Part shown: one piece after another, positions 52,201 to 64,000 of the stretch
Layout of the letters: each line of letters opens with the position of its first letter
Position numbering within the stretch: the first letter of the stretch is position 1
Assembly (NCBI GenBank): GCA_024362935.1
Contig: JANCRA010000010.1
Location: 4,952,501 to 5,016,500 of the forward strand
Direction of reading: 5' to 3'
Length of the DNA stretch: 64,000 bases
DNA from: Setophaga petechia
Lineage: Eukaryota; Chordata; Aves; Passeriformes; Parulidae
The notes under the pieces: model-generated
Seen by the model: only the letters and a program-made list of their open reading frames with translations
Told to the model about the DNA's origin: nothing
Databases searched by the model: none
Position numbers and translations under genes: made by a program

Positions 52201-55200
52201 ACTCAGCTCACAATCCACACAGGAAAAGAGTATCTGCAGTCCCTGAAGAATTTCATTTGAAAGCAAGGAGGAAACAAGGGCTAGTAAATGCTATTGTTAC
52301 AGAAATAGCAGCTCCATACACCCAGCTATTTCTATTACACAACTGAAATGCTCTGCATTTAATAGAATCCGTGGCTGCTTTGCCAAGTTCTGGACTGGCA
52401 ATTAGGATGGGACATTGAAATGCATTGTTTTAGCAGCTCCGAGGCAAGGACAAGGAATGGGATTTATAATGAGCATTCAGAAAGGGTTTCTTCCTTCTTT
52501 AAAAGTTAAAAAGGAAGTTACTATACCCTGCTGAAAGCTGTGCCAGAGAATGTCATCTATTATCTGTGAAAACAGGTTCTTTGTGTCTGAGGTAATCATC
52601 AGCTTTTCAGGATGTTGGGGAGGCTGCTTTCTCCTTACACCTTGCAGGATCTCAAGCACAGTTTCCAGAACACCTACACAGATGTGAAAAAAAAAAAAAA
52701 CCTCCTGGAGCTAGAGGAGAAATAATTTCTAGAGATACTTCGAAGGCAAGTCAGAAACTATGAGTGTACCACATTAGAGGAAGTCAGCACTGAGGGAATG
52801 CAGATATGTTTGTCTTGGAAGCACATTGAGCTGACTGCCAAAAATACATATTTGGCTTTATTTTCCATTCACCTTTATAAATAACAGGCATGTCAAACAC
52901 CAACCTCTGACTTCTTGGAAAACAAATGGAAACAGTAAATTTGAACAGTCTAGATTGGAAGGGTGAGTAGTAATTGCAAAAGGGACAGGAGACAGGAAAT
53001 CATTACTGCACCTAACACTGGTCTTATCCCAAGTCTGTTGATATAAGTTATCTTCAAAAGAAAAATAACCATTTAATCATGCTAATTCTTCTTGCAGGGC
53101 TGCTGAGCTTACAGTCAGTGAAGCCACTGCCTCATTTTATTAAAAAAAAATATAGCACAATCCACTTTCATGAAAACACAGAAATGCAATGCTGAATAAA
53201 AGAAAACCAAAATCCAGCATTTCATTATTGTGAGGAATGGCATTTTCATCACCTGTCCAATCCACTGATGATCCTTACAAAGACTCCAGCAGCAAAATTT
53301 CCCAATTTCCATGGTTCAGCTGGAAGCAGCATCACTGCTAGCAGTGACACTTGGCAAAATATCTGAGAACAGCTAACAGAGATTCAAGTAATTGTTTTAC
53401 CTCTACATTTTAAAGGAAGCAGGTTTTTACACCCCTGTAATTGCCAGCTGAGACAATGAATTAAGAGCTGTGCTCTTGCTGCAGGGCCAGTCCCACCAGG
53501 ACAAAACCACTGCATGGCAACTCTTTGCTTTCACAGGGCACCGACAAAACCAGGCAAAAACCCTTCTCTGTCTCTGATACACTGCAAAGGCAAAGCTTAA
53601 TTCCATCAAGGGCACACTGGCTCCATCGATTGGATTATTCATTTGGTGTAATGGACTTTGCTTTCTTCCTGCAGCCTTCTCAAAACAAGAACAAAATGAA
53701 GATAAATCAGCTCTCACTCAAGGCTGGCAGTCTATAGATATTTATGGATTTCTGAGCCCTGCAGTACAACAGGAGGGAGGCATTCCCCAAGGATGTTTTC
53801 CTCTGCAGTCCTGTTACCTTCCCAGCAGCTGCCCAGCACAGGGACACAGCAAGGAAAGGCTGCAGCCACCCCTCCCCTTCAGGTCCATCACTGACCCAGC
53901 TTTGCCTTGCCCAACACAGGAGCCACTCTGACCCCACAGCCCAGAACAATCCCTGTTTGATCCTCCAAGCAAAGGCCTAATTGCCACTTTCCAAGGGAGC
54001 AGCGCCAACGCAATCCCAGTTTGCCACTGGGCCAGCTGACGTGGCCTCCATGGATCACAAAGACCATTTCCCCCTCGTTACACTCTGCCCATTACGCTGC
54101 AGGCCTGGCCTCATCTTTTTCTCACACAACGAATGAGCTGATTATGGCAACAAACTCAAACCACTACTCCTACGAATGAGATTACAGGTTTATCAACTGC
54201 CCCATAAAACGGCAACACTTTCCATCTCTTTTTAATTCAGCAAAAAGGGGTTGGCTCACTGTATTGCATCACTGCATTCAGATCAAGGAGAAACTTGGGG
54301 CACAACACGTTATGGAGAACGTTGACCTCTGATAAGCTCTTTGCAAAGAGGGAAAGAATAACAGAAAGTTGCTGGGCCAGGTTTTCCTTTGACTTACGAC
54401 ACATTGTAGTTGTAATTGAGGTAACTACACTGAACAAACACTAGTCCTGTGCAGAATAGGTACAAAAAAATTCACATTCATTCATTACCCTGTTATTTAA
54501 ATCTGAGGTACAAGAGCAGAATGTATGTCTGTGGTCAGTACACCCTGCCTACATGTATTTAATGTCTTACAGGGAAAAAAGGATTTCAGCTTGCATGGAA
54601 AAAGCCTCCTTTCTAAGCATTGCACCTGCTGAGGTAAGATAATCGTTGAGAGGAAGATGATGTCCTGGGTAATCACATAAATAAATCAGCACTGACCCCA
54701 GAAAATCTCTGATGCTGCCTAATAGAAAAAGCAGAAGACACTCACTCTCTTTCTGCCCTTCCTGGCCTTACTTTAAAGCACTGCCTGTAACCCAGAGAGA
54801 ATCTTTTTGCAAGCAATTTAGGATCCTCAAAGGGCCAGGTATCTTTTTCTTTTTTTTTTTTGAAGCTTTATGGGGAAAATGCATCATGCAATATCTCTCT
54901 AGTTCTCCACAAGTAACTGAGCAAAGCCAAAGTAAATCAGCAAGTGGCACGACATGCAAGAACCCAGAAACAAAATGAGCAATGAAATTGGACTTATCAC
55001 AGAGAAAAATCTGAGCCATTCATTTGAGATTTTTATGTTTGGGTAACCTTTGGAAGAATGTTTGCTGTTCCATTATACAAACAATGGAAATATTAGATAA
55101 GGAAAAGAAGCACCATTGCCAAGAAAGCTCCACGCACCCCTTCCAAATCACGAAACATGGAGATGTGATTTTATGGAATATAACATGCTGCCTGCAGCAG

Positions 55201-55706
55201 CAGTGTCAAAGGTACAGAGCCATTCCTGCCAACCCCAGTGGGCCCAGGGAGTGCAGCTCAGGAACCCCTGGGGCAGCACATCTGCCTGGCACTGCCCCAA
55301 TGACACATGGAGGCCCAGGAGCCAAATTCAACCTCCCTGAGGCCAAGCCTTGCAGCTGGGCCAGGCCTGCTGAGCAGGACTGAGACAGTCCCAAAGTGTG
55401 CCAAAGCAAAGCTGCCACGAGTTATTCACACACAGCCATCCCTGCTCCCTCTGCTCCAGCCTTTCCCAGCCCTCCAGGCGCCCCGTGGCAATGGCGCTCC
55501 TGGGAACGGGGACAGGCCCAGCGCTTCCCACAGAGCAGAGCTGCAGAGGGCCACCAACAGGGACCCAGGGCTTGTCCCTGTGCAGAGGAGGGGCAGAAGG
55601 AGTCCCTGGGTGCCACAGGGGAGGCTGCAGAAGGGAAGCCCCTGTGCACACTCTGTGCTCTTCTCACAGCCAGGGATGCCTCCGGCTCCCACAGAGATAA
55701 AGGCAG
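46201..55706. other. Intronic sequence, largely repeat-free
   Basis: A 25-bp phrase starting CCAAAAGGGCCAAGTTCAAA is duplicated at 47902 and 47963. An A/C-rich tract lies at 48148-48200. Poly(A) runs lie near 52687-52700 and a T-run near 54850-54862. The part at about 54000-54420 keeps several CpGs and lacks repeats, so it could be a conserved non-coding element. 46900-47400 is very AT-rich. No exon was recognised. Confidence 0.5.
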
Positions 55707-56010
55707 AGAATCATGAAATTATTTGGGTGGGAAAGGACCTTTAAACCTTGTCCAGTCCAATCCCTGCAGAGAGCAGGGACACATTCAGCTAGGTCAGGTT
55801 GCTCAGAGCGCCATCCAAGCTGGAGTTAAACATTTCCTGGGGTGGGCATTCCCCACCTCTGTGGGCAGCCTGATCCAGTGTTTCACCACCCTTTTTGTAT
55901 TAAACTCCCTCCTTAGACCTCATCTACATCAACCTTCCTTCAGTTTAAATCCATTATCTCTCTTCCTATCACAACAGGTCCTGTAAAACATTTTTCCCTA
56001 ACTTTCTTAC
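55707..56010 (-). mobile_element. Older CR1 LINE fragment
   Basis: GAGAATCATGAAATTATTTG, GGTGGGAAAGGACCTTTAAA, then GGTCAGGTTGCTCAGAGC and CCTTCCTTCAGTTTAAATCC match the reverse complement of a CR1 3' region. It is more diverged than the other copies, with many scattered substitutions, so it is probably an older subfamily. Confidence 0.85.
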
Positions 56011-56159
56011 AGGCCTCCGGAAATATTGGGAGACTGCAATGGCCTCTCCCTGGTGTCTTCTCTTCCCAAGGGAGAACAAACCCAGCTGGGGTACACATGA
56101 GGGGTTCTGCAACTGCAACTTCCAAATGAAGGAGCATCCAGGACCTCCTTCCTTCCTAG

Positions 56160-56480
56160 ACAGCCCCTCATGGACCGAACCAGGCCTTTATGGATGGAGG
56201 CAGCCCCATCATGGACGGAACCGGCCCCCTCATGGACGGAACCAGGCCTTTATGGACGGAGGCAGCCCCTCATGGACGGAGGCAGCCCCTCATGGACGGA
56301 ACCAGGCCTTTATGGACGGAGGCAGCCCCTCATGGATAGAACCAGCCCTTCATGGACAGAACTGGCCCTTCATGGACGGAACCAGCCCCTCATGGAGGGA
56401 ACCGGCCCCCTCATGGACAGAGCCGACCACCTCATGGACGGAACCAGCCCCCTCATGGACGGAACCGGCCCGTCATGGCC
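56160..56480. repeat. 18-21 bp minisatellite, about 15 copies
   Basis: Units alternate between CCCTCATGGACGGAACCAGC-like and CCTTTATGGACGGAGGCAG-like forms, the latter recurring four times. Single-base length changes keep shifting the frame. The 191-codon plus frame across it (56039-56614) is a by-product. Confidence 0.95.
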
Positions 56481-57984
56481 AAGCACAGGTCCTTGGGAGC
56501 CTACCTGAGGGCAGCCAGTGCCCACTGATGGAACCACAGGAAAATGCCAAGTTATCCAAGCTCTCCCCAGCTCAGCCACACCTGGCACTGCACGAACAGC
56601 CAGGTGTAATATGATTTTCAAGTTCCTCCATGGGGCTTTTCCATGCGAGGTAGGACAAGGCCCAGCGAGGCCTCGGCCCTGCCGGTGCTGAGGGGAATTT
56701 TCATGGCCAGGGTTGATTTCATTGTTCAAAACAAACTTTCCATGTGGGGAGAACGTGTACAGATAAGGGCTGGATGGGGACTTAAGAGTTTGGCTGCTGC
56801 CTGGGGGGTGGCAAATGGGCCTGAACTACAAGAGATGTTTTGATAGCACAAATAAGGATGAGGAATTAGGCAGTGTGGTGATCCGGAGAGAGGATGAGCG
56901 GGTCTGCTCCTACAGGGCTCTTAAGGTGCTGCTTTGAAGGTTTCCAGAGTATTTCAGCTCAACATCACAAAGAAATTCCTCAAATCTACTTTCAGACAGC
57001 TGGCAACGTTCCTTTTAAAGAGATTATAAAATCAATCAAATATTATCCATCCTCACCTTAAATGTAAAATAATGTAAGATCTTGAATTTCTGGATAATAT
57101 TTAATGGTTTATACATGACCAAGTGTATTCTTTTAATAATGAAAACTATGCTATCACCAATTTCTTTACATTCATGGTCTGTTTTGACAGTGTGTTAAAA
57201 TAAAGCTCAGTCTCTAACACTCACAGAATAATTATTTTATATTTCTATTCTAAAATTCTATTTGTCTGAATCAAGTATTTTTCATTCCTTTCTCAATTTC
57301 CTTTCCAAATTCTTTGCATCTCTGTAGCTGATTGAACACAGTGGTGCACCTGACTGCAATTCAGAGTGAACCAGCAAGAGCAGCTTCCAAACAGACTATT
57401 AAGTTATTAAAGGTGCATTTTCATAGAAGCAAGTGTGAGGAACCAAAACTAATGAGTATTAAAAGCAGCTGGTTAATTTTGTTACATTCAATCTTTCTTC
57501 ATCTTCTACCTCATCGTTAAAGTTGTGAAAGGCTTTTTACATTGCAATAATGAAAAATAAACACACCTCCCCAGCTGGCCCAATTGATTCTCAGCCTGTA
57601 TCCCCACACACATTTGAAAAGAGAGAACTTCTCTGGTAGCACAACTAAAGGCAGTTGTGATGATTAAAAAGTGAAATTCTACACTAGAAATATTATCAGT
57701 TAACTGTGAATTTATATTGTGTCTTTCCATAAAACTTTTTCATGCTATCCTGAGACCTACAGCCAGGGAAAAACCCCACAAAATGAAGTTGAGATGTTTT
57801 CCCTCAGTGCACTCCACCAGCCCATTTCTAGAACAAAGTACCAACAGAAAGACTTCTTCTGTCATGCTGTAACATCATCACCAACGTGTAACACCTCCTG
57901 GAGTGCCTGTTTGGGGGGTGGTTGCACAGATACCACCATGGAAAGGTTCTTCCTTCATTTAAAAATTTAAAAAGCTTCACTCTA
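56481..57984. other. Intronic sequence, no recognised feature
   Basis: GC-richer until about 56900, then AT-rich. No gene or transposon recognised. Confidence 0.5.
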
Positions 57985-58145
57985 CTGTGCTGGGGCACGG
58001 CCCCAAGGCTGCCAGAGCTCCAGGAGCATCTGGACAATGCTCTCAGGGATGCACAGGGTGGGATTTTTGGGGTGCCTGTGCAGGGCCAGGGGTTGGATCA
58101 ATGATCCCTGTGGATCCCTTCCCACTCAGGGTATTCATCATCCTA
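57985..58145 (+). mobile_element. CR1 LINE 3' fragment
   Basis: GCTGCCAGAGCTCCAGGAGC, ATCTGGACAATGCTCTCAGG, then TGCAGGGCCAGGGGTTGGAT and GATCCCTTCCCACTCAGGGT match the CR1 3' end. It is short and 5'-truncated. Confidence 0.9.
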
Positions 58146-61100
58146 CAAGAAGTGAATTCTTCACTTTTTACATGCACTGGAAATTGCAGCATCCAAGTAC
58201 TTTTAGCAAGAAATCAGGGAATTTAATTCACTGACACACTCCTATAAGAAATAAACATTTTTATAAGGCAAAGTAGATGAAAAAGTTGCTGTAAATTGGT
58301 GGCTGCTATATAAAATTGTGGGTAAATAAAGTTAAGTATTGGAGAGAGTGGATTCCAGTCTCATTTGGTATTCATCCAACTAACTCATCCCATTTTACCA
58401 GCTGTCCTTTATAAGGTATCACTGATGCTCCAGTGGGCCTCGGAGACTCCAATTGCATGGAAAATTCTACAACTGTCAGCACAGCTCTGCCCAAGGGGGG
58501 ATTCAGCATTGTTTTGCAAAGTGACAGGGCTAGATCCTGGTATTCCTGGGATAATGAAAGTGAAACTAATCTGAACATAAATATTTTTAAAGCAAATTCA
58601 AGTCGACACGTATGTGTATTTTTTCATATAAATTATTTCCATAGATTTTTGGGAGGTTCTTTTCATGAGCACTTAAATGGGAGCTTTTCATTATAATATA
58701 ATCACTTTAGGGCAGGAAATCCCTCAGGCATAACTGAGAGCTGGGATCTCCACTGCATCTATAGCTAAAGGAGCAATCAAAGAAAATTTAAAGGAGAGAC
58801 TGAAGTCTTGTAACCCATAATAATATTATTAATTCATTCAGCATGCAAATATTATTCTACTCAACATCCAGCAGACTTCCCCAGCTCCATGCTGAATTGA
58901 GACAGGGTTCACTGGGAAATGAGCCTCAGAGCAGAGTCAATGGCATCTGAGTTACAAATATGATGTCTTAACTTGAGAAGTTCAGGGTCTTTAAAAGAGT
59001 CTGAGAAAGCACTTCTAAGTGTGTTTGATTCTGCCAATCCATAGGTGGGACATCAAATATTAACATGGGAAATGAATTGAGTCAGCTCTGAGCTCTTTAC
59101 TACTTCTTGCTTTCTAAATAATCCAGTAAATTCCATTTAGGCCACATTCTACCAAATTATCATGTCCCTGCTGCCAGGAAACATTTTTTTCCTCTGCTCT
59201 GCTATCTGTTTCAGCCCTTATCCCACAAAATTACAAGGACTTTATGCAGTTAAATTCTGGAAGATCTTACAAGGCAAGGAAGAACCAAGTTCTACAGTCA
59301 GGTTCTTTTTACTGTTTCACAGTCACCCAGGACTCCTGCTCAGCCATTTGGTTTTTTCAAGAAGTACCCTGCAGTAATTCTTATTTCATATTTCCCATAA
59401 AAGCCTGTGAGATGTGCAGCACACCAAAGTATGAAAAACAAAGGAAGTTCAGTGAACTATGCTTCACTAAAAATGATGCCTGGTTGGAAAAGTGATTTTC
59501 GGGCGCTGTAGCAAATTGTGGTTTTTCACAAAGGTATTCAATCAGGAATCCACAGTTTGCTGCAGATACCAAAGGATAAAGCTAAATATGTCAGTAATTA
59601 ATTTTTAAATCATGTCTGCTTGATGTTAGAATTCCATTTCCATGTAAGAATTTATTTTTTTTCCTCTAAGAATAGTCATGTCTCCAAGAATATTCTCTTC
59701 AATGAGCTTGGAATCAAGAAAAACAATGGCTTGGGACTTGGAGCTAAATATAAGCTTATATTTGCCATAAGCCTTTAAAGTTCCTCTGTGATGGATACTT
59801 TCTCTCCAGTGAAAGTTTCCAGAGTTTGACAAGACAAATTTCAGAGAATTTTTCCAAGCAAAACAATTAAAAATAAGATGTAAGCTTTGTGTGACTGGGA
59901 ATTCCTATTATGCAATCAACTTGATAATTAAAACCCAGCGGAGCCTTGACGATTCCAAGGCTATGCTGATTGCCATTTGAAGCTGGAAAGGTTTTTCCCT
60001 AATGCACAAGTGATGAAGTGCACGTAATGCTTGGAGGAAAGTTACCTTATCTGCAGTATCAGATATAGATTACTGCTAGAGTCAGTGTGCCACGCTGCTG
60101 GATCCATACACCCTGTTCCAACGTGAGGAATTGAGTTTCCCTGATGTCATAAATTGAACACATAATGCAATTAACATCTCCTTTGAAGTTCAGATTGACC
60201 AGGTAACCACTAGAATGAGTTGGCAAAACTTGACTGAAGTCACCGCCACGAGCTCGGCTCAGACGGAGACTTCAGCTCTGACTTTCTGCAAATGTGGAAC
60301 TCTTGAGGCTGAGACATTGATAGCTGCTCCTTTGGGACCCTCAGCTGGGCTGATTTATGGTATCACACTACAATTGACATGTTTATGATCACACCAATAA
60401 TTCCAGACTTTGAGGCATTTCAACACTGGAGGTAACTAAATGATTAATTTTAGAAAGAAGAGGATGGAACAAAGCCAAGACTTCTATCTTCGTGAAAAAG
60501 AAAAGAACTTGAAATGAACATCTTGGCTACTTTACAAGACTGCAGAAACATTATAGACTGAAAGACTGTGTAATTTCCAAAAGTGTTAATACTCCTTGGA
60601 GATGAAAATACGGTGACAAAAATAGAATTCTTAGAATAAAACAGAATTTTACTTGCACAGAAAGAAAATTGTATGAGGACAGGGAAATATTGCACCATTG
60701 TCAATGCTTTAGGGGAGCTATTTGGTTTGAGCATTGAAACCCAGACTAATAAATGATCAAGTAGAAGACTCTAAAAAGACTTGGGAAAATAGATACTGGA
60801 AGGTTACGATTGGTAGTATTAAACATAAGAATGCTTGGAGCTTAGTGTAACACACAACAGAAGTGCAACTAATAAAAACATCAATACAATCACAGACTGA
60901 TGATTTCAGCAAAATTATCTATGGTAATATAATAAGTGAAGATTAGTAACCTATATATAAACATAAAAAAATATATTGATCTACATAGTAAAATAATGTG
61001 CATCTCAGAAAGTCATTTCATACTCTCAAGATGTCCAAATACCTAGAAGCTGTTTTGAAGCAAGTATTTTGCACCTTCTTACCCCCAGGAGCAGAGAGAT

Positions 61101-61382
61101 TCAAGTCTCTTTGCAGTGCCTAAAACATGTGCTGATTTTTTTGTGTAATTTTAAGGAAGAATTAATACATTTAGCTGTTAAAACAAGAAGCACTCCTTTC
61201 ACCCTCATGCTATAGCTGGACTGGTTTACCTTCCTGCTTAGAGGACTCTTGTTTAGTTATTGTTGGGAATAATGGCAGCACCGTGAGAATTCTGTTCAGG
61301 TAGGAATCAAAACCTCTTTTTTTGCTGTCTGGAAAGCATTTACACAAATTCCCCTAATTCAAGTGAAGTGAGAAGTGCTTAC
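58146..61382. other. Intronic sequence next to the first coding exon
   Basis: No transposon recognised. The segment at about 60030-60390 contains CpGs, a CRE-like TGATGTCA and no repeats, making it a candidate regulatory element. This is inference from composition only. Confidence 0.45.
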
Positions 61383-61581
61383 CTTCTGTTGGTGATGTCT
61401 TCAGATGTCTGCAGAGCCCCTCTGTTTCCCCATAAGTCTCTTTAATTTTTACTACTGCTTCTGTCCCTCGGAGTTCCATGAGGGAGCGCAGTTCCTGCAG
61501 TGTGCACCCAAACTCTCCTGCATGGTTGGCCTCATTTCTTTGGTTCTTGGAATAAAAATCGCTATTTGTCATGTCACCCAT
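61383..61581 (-). CDS. ATP2B2: ATP2B2 first coding exon (PMCA2 N-terminus)
   Basis: This exon encodes the cytosolic N-terminal tail of plasma-membrane Ca2+-ATPase 2, a P-type pump that exports Ca2+ from cells and is prominent in neurons and inner-ear hair cells. Translation gives [12 protein letters not shown], then [20 protein letters not shown], and later LKTSPTEG, which fits vertebrate PMCA2 better than PMCA1, 3 or 4 (from memory of the family). The start is the ATG at 61579-61581: it has A at -3 and G at +4, and an in-frame TAA lies upstream at 61627-61629. The exon holds 66 codons plus one base and ends GAAG before a strong donor GTAAGC (GT at 61381-61382). That phase joins exactly to the exon at 5974-6171. 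The reading frame is intact. The exon carries only the regulatory tail; membrane and catalytic domains lie downstream. Confidence 0.97.
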
Positions 61582-61644
61582 CGTGGCTGGTTTATATTGC
61601 TCCACTCGTTGTAGTTGGATACAATCTTAAAACTGTTTTAAAAA
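61582..61644 (-). other. ATP2B2: Probable 5' UTR part of the ATP2B2 start-codon exon
   Basis: Upstream of the start codon, an in-frame stop at 61627-61629 shows the sequence is untranslated. A pyrimidine-rich stretch ending CCTCTCCTCCAG (AG at 61645-61646, minus strand) is a plausible 3' splice site, which would make the exon 262 nt. The alternative is that the UTR continues further into the CpG-richer sequence above 61690. The splice site is inferred from motif only. Confidence 0.5.
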
Positions 61645-64000
61645 CTGGAGGAGAGGAACCTCGAATTCCAAATCGGAGAAATTAAAAAGAATCCCGCGTG
61701 TGTCCGGCGAGCGACGTGGAGGATGCCCCTGGCGTGGAGGGTGTCCCTGACAGACTGGAGGTCACAGAACGGCTGCTCTCAAGGCTGCAGACCAGCTCCA
61801 CTCCATTCACCATTTCCCATTATGCTGCACCCAAGCTGTAGAATCTACATGGTCATTTCTTCCTCTGGACCTTTGGGAAGAAGCAGAAAGGATCATTACA
61901 AGGAGGATGGTGTCAGACGGGTGGTGGCATCCCAGAGGAGCTGTGCAGCACCACGGTGGGGTGTCCTGGAGGTGCTGCAGGTGGGCAGCATCCACCAGCA
62001 TCCACCCCAGGACAGCACCGGCTCTGCCTTAGATAAAGCTCCCCACGGCTCGAGCACCAATAGCAGCGCTGCTCGAGTCCAAAGAGCAGCCGCTAAATGA
62101 GATGAGTCATGAATATTAATTAGCGAGCGATTAGCCCGGCGTGCAGGATGCACCCCCAGTACGTGCTCTGCTCCATACAGCCACCCCGGACTGTCCTCTG
62201 AGCAGAACAAAGGCTCCCTGATAAGGCTCCGAGGTTAACAACGGGTTAAACCCTACCAGTTTTCATAATGGGTTAAAACAAAACTGGTTTTTAGCACAAA
62301 GGCAATGAAACTTGGGGAAAAACCATAGAGCCACCATGAGAAATGCAGAATATATTTAAATACATTACACCTCGCAGCCTTGCCTTCTGTGCAAGCGAGC
62401 ACAGCATGGATGCAGGGGGATGTCTGGGTTGGAAGAGGCAGAGCTCTGTATGAGGAACCCTTTCCCCTGTCACCATCAGCCACCACACACACACCCAGGA
62501 TGCTGCTGGGCTCTCTCTTTTTTCTTCTTTTTCCCTTTTTTTTATTTTCTTTTTTGTGTGCAGTGTTCAACGAGTCCCGTTTGGACCATCTGGGAGACAG
62601 TTGATTACTTGCTAAAGCCAGCCTTTAAAACCTGTTTCCCCTTCCCATATTCTAATGAAGTTGGTTTAAATACTGCTGAAACCAGCTATTATATTTGGCA
62701 CGCAGAGTTTTAACAGAGATTAAAGGTTTCTTTTTTGCCTCAAGCGGGTTAGTGCGAGTGCACTGTCTAATCTAGAGGTCTCCGAATCGTTTTCATAATA
62801 AAAAAGATCTTTCAAAGGGCACCCCAGCAGCCTAATAACTGACCAACCTGTCACAGGCAAAGGTCACACACTGAACTTTCTAGGCACAGCAATCCCCAGT
62901 GGAAATTATATATAAATGCCCAGATAAAGCACATCAAGAGGAGCCCAGTGCCTTTCAAGTCCTGGGTTTATATTTGTGCACAATTTTAATCTCCCACCCA
63001 GCTACAGCTGATGTAACACGTAGGGTTTGCTATTTCCCCTCTCTGAGGACGTTGCCAATGCTCTGCACTGACAAAGATCAGGCCTGGGTGAGCATTAATT
63101 TGGAGTTACCTCAATTAACAAAACTGAACCTCTACCAGCCCCCTCCTTTACAGCATCAAACCTCAACAATTCCTTTGATTTCTGTGGAGGAAAAAGTTAA
63201 ACAAAACAAAACAAAAAGGAAGTTCAAGTGTCACTATGATATTACAGCCCAAAATTCTAATACCAGCCAACTGCTACACATTTCTTCCACCCATCCTATT
63301 TACTGATGTATCTGCTGGTGCTAAGATTCTGCCACCCTCAATTTCACATACTGCTTTCCACATTCACGAGATGAGAATTTCAACACAAAATCTTTTTACA
63401 GGATACAACAAAGAGAAACATGAAGTAGCAATTCAAAATGGTTTTTATTTGCCAAGCAGGAGGTGGTGAGCCACACTCTGCTCTCCATGGCTGCATCCTG
63501 GGCATTGCTCAGCCTCAACCCATCCCCAGGTAATCCCCCATTACAGCAGGAAGAAAAGGCCTTACTCACACTACTGCTTTGTCTTTTTGTAAACAGGATG
63601 GATCAGAATTCTGAACAGAAATAGCATCAGCCTGCAGCATTATTTGGGGAAAAAATTGCAGGCCAGAAATGTCACAGATGCCCAGTGAAACAGGCTTCAT
63701 CCCAGGAGGCAGCACAGGGCTCCTCCTCCCTACCAGCAGCATCCCAGGCTCTGCCTGCTGCCAGCCACAGCAAAATGCAGATTGAGATCTGATTGTCAGA
63801 AAGGCTACAGTGATGATAACAAATGGCTGAAATAACAGGCTGCTCTTTACTTCCAGTGGTTAAAAAAAAGCCAAAATAATGTCTGTTCCTAAGTGCAGTT
63901 CAGGGTTTTGAAAGCTGGGCATCTCAAACAGGCATGATTTGAGAAAAGAAGATGGAAAAAACATTGCTCTAGTAAAAAAAAATCTTTTTAAACATTGCTT
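61645..64000. other. Sequence upstream of the first coding exon
   Basis: Upstream or 5'-intron sequence of ATP2B2. Apart from the CpG-richer region, I see a T-rich tract at about 62516-62557 and no exon with clear evidence. The segment at about 62735-62880 keeps CpGs and is repeat-free. No transposon was recognised to the window end. Confidence 0.5.
61690..62170. promoter_or_regulatory. CpG-richer candidate regulatory region upstream of the start exon
   Basis: CpG density rises sharply compared with the intron: about seven CpGs fall between 61693 and 61741. Further along are a perfect 12-bp palindrome AGCAGCGCTGCT at 62062-62073, flanking CTCGAG sites at 62049-62054 and 62072-62077, an AP-1-like TGAGTCAT near 62104, and homeodomain-type TAATTAG near 62118. 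It may be an internal promoter, 5' UTR sequence or enhancer; no TATA box or start site can be shown. Confidence 0.4.

Noticed and set aside
56039..56614. 191-codon plus frame with repeated HGRNQAFMDGG peptides
   Set aside because: By-product of the 20-bp minisatellite.
61582..61605. Possible eight-residue N-terminal extension starting at GTG
   Set aside because: The codon at 61603-61605 is GTG, not ATG. Known PMCA2 proteins start at MGDM, and the ATG at 61581 has a strong context.
61723..62100. 125-codon plus frame upstream of the ATP2B2 start
   Set aside because: Opposite strand to the gene, in CpG-rich sequence where stops are rarer; no recognisable domain.

Overview
The window is nuclear DNA from a bird, most likely a songbird (passerine). 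It covers the 5' part of one gene, ATP2B2, which encodes plasma-membrane Ca2+-ATPase 2 (PMCA2), read on the minus strand. Two coding exons are recognised by translation. The first, at 61383-61581, starts [12 protein letters not shown] and ends in a GT donor. The second, at 5974-6171, starts with the [12 protein letters not shown] segment and ends just after the first membrane helix. Their splice phases match: the first exon ends one base into a codon and the second supplies the other two. The intron between them is about 55.2 kb and makes up most of the window. I found no other ATP2B2 exon and no second gene. Bases 1-5973 belong to the next intron, and bases above about 61645 are 5' intron or upstream sequence.

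The bird assignment rests on the protein sequence, on at least six CR1 LINE fragments (five loci, one of them duplicated), on two solo LTRs of a type I associate with songbirds, and on the sparse, short-repeat style of the intron. Most of the window is non-coding and the many short open frames in it are chance.

Layout by region. 1-6 kb: intron 2, with a 190-bp unit repeated three times (2349-2910) and one member of a near-identical 104-bp repeat pair that brackets exon 2. 6-10 kb: CR1 pieces rearranged by two tandem duplications and an AT-rich expansion. 10.33-10.90 kb: a 569-bp uninterrupted polypurine tract. 13.2 kb: a 42-bp triplicate. 15.96-16.41 kb: a solo LTR with target-site duplication. 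17.9-21.3 kb: a large imperfect inverted repeat, each arm being an ordered array of modules. 23.9 kb: a 39-bp repeat. 28 kb: CR1. 34.7-35.2 kb: a 44-bp minisatellite. 43.2-43.6 kb: a 67-bp minisatellite. 45.8-46.2 kb: a second LTR of the same family. 55.7-58.1 kb: two CR1 fragments around a 20-bp minisatellite. 61.4-62.2 kb: the start-codon exon followed upstream by CpG-richer sequence with candidate regulatory elements.

The most unusual feature is the inverted modular array at 17893-21332. It behaves neither like a simple transposon nor like a simple satellite, and I cannot assign it to a known family from sequence alone.
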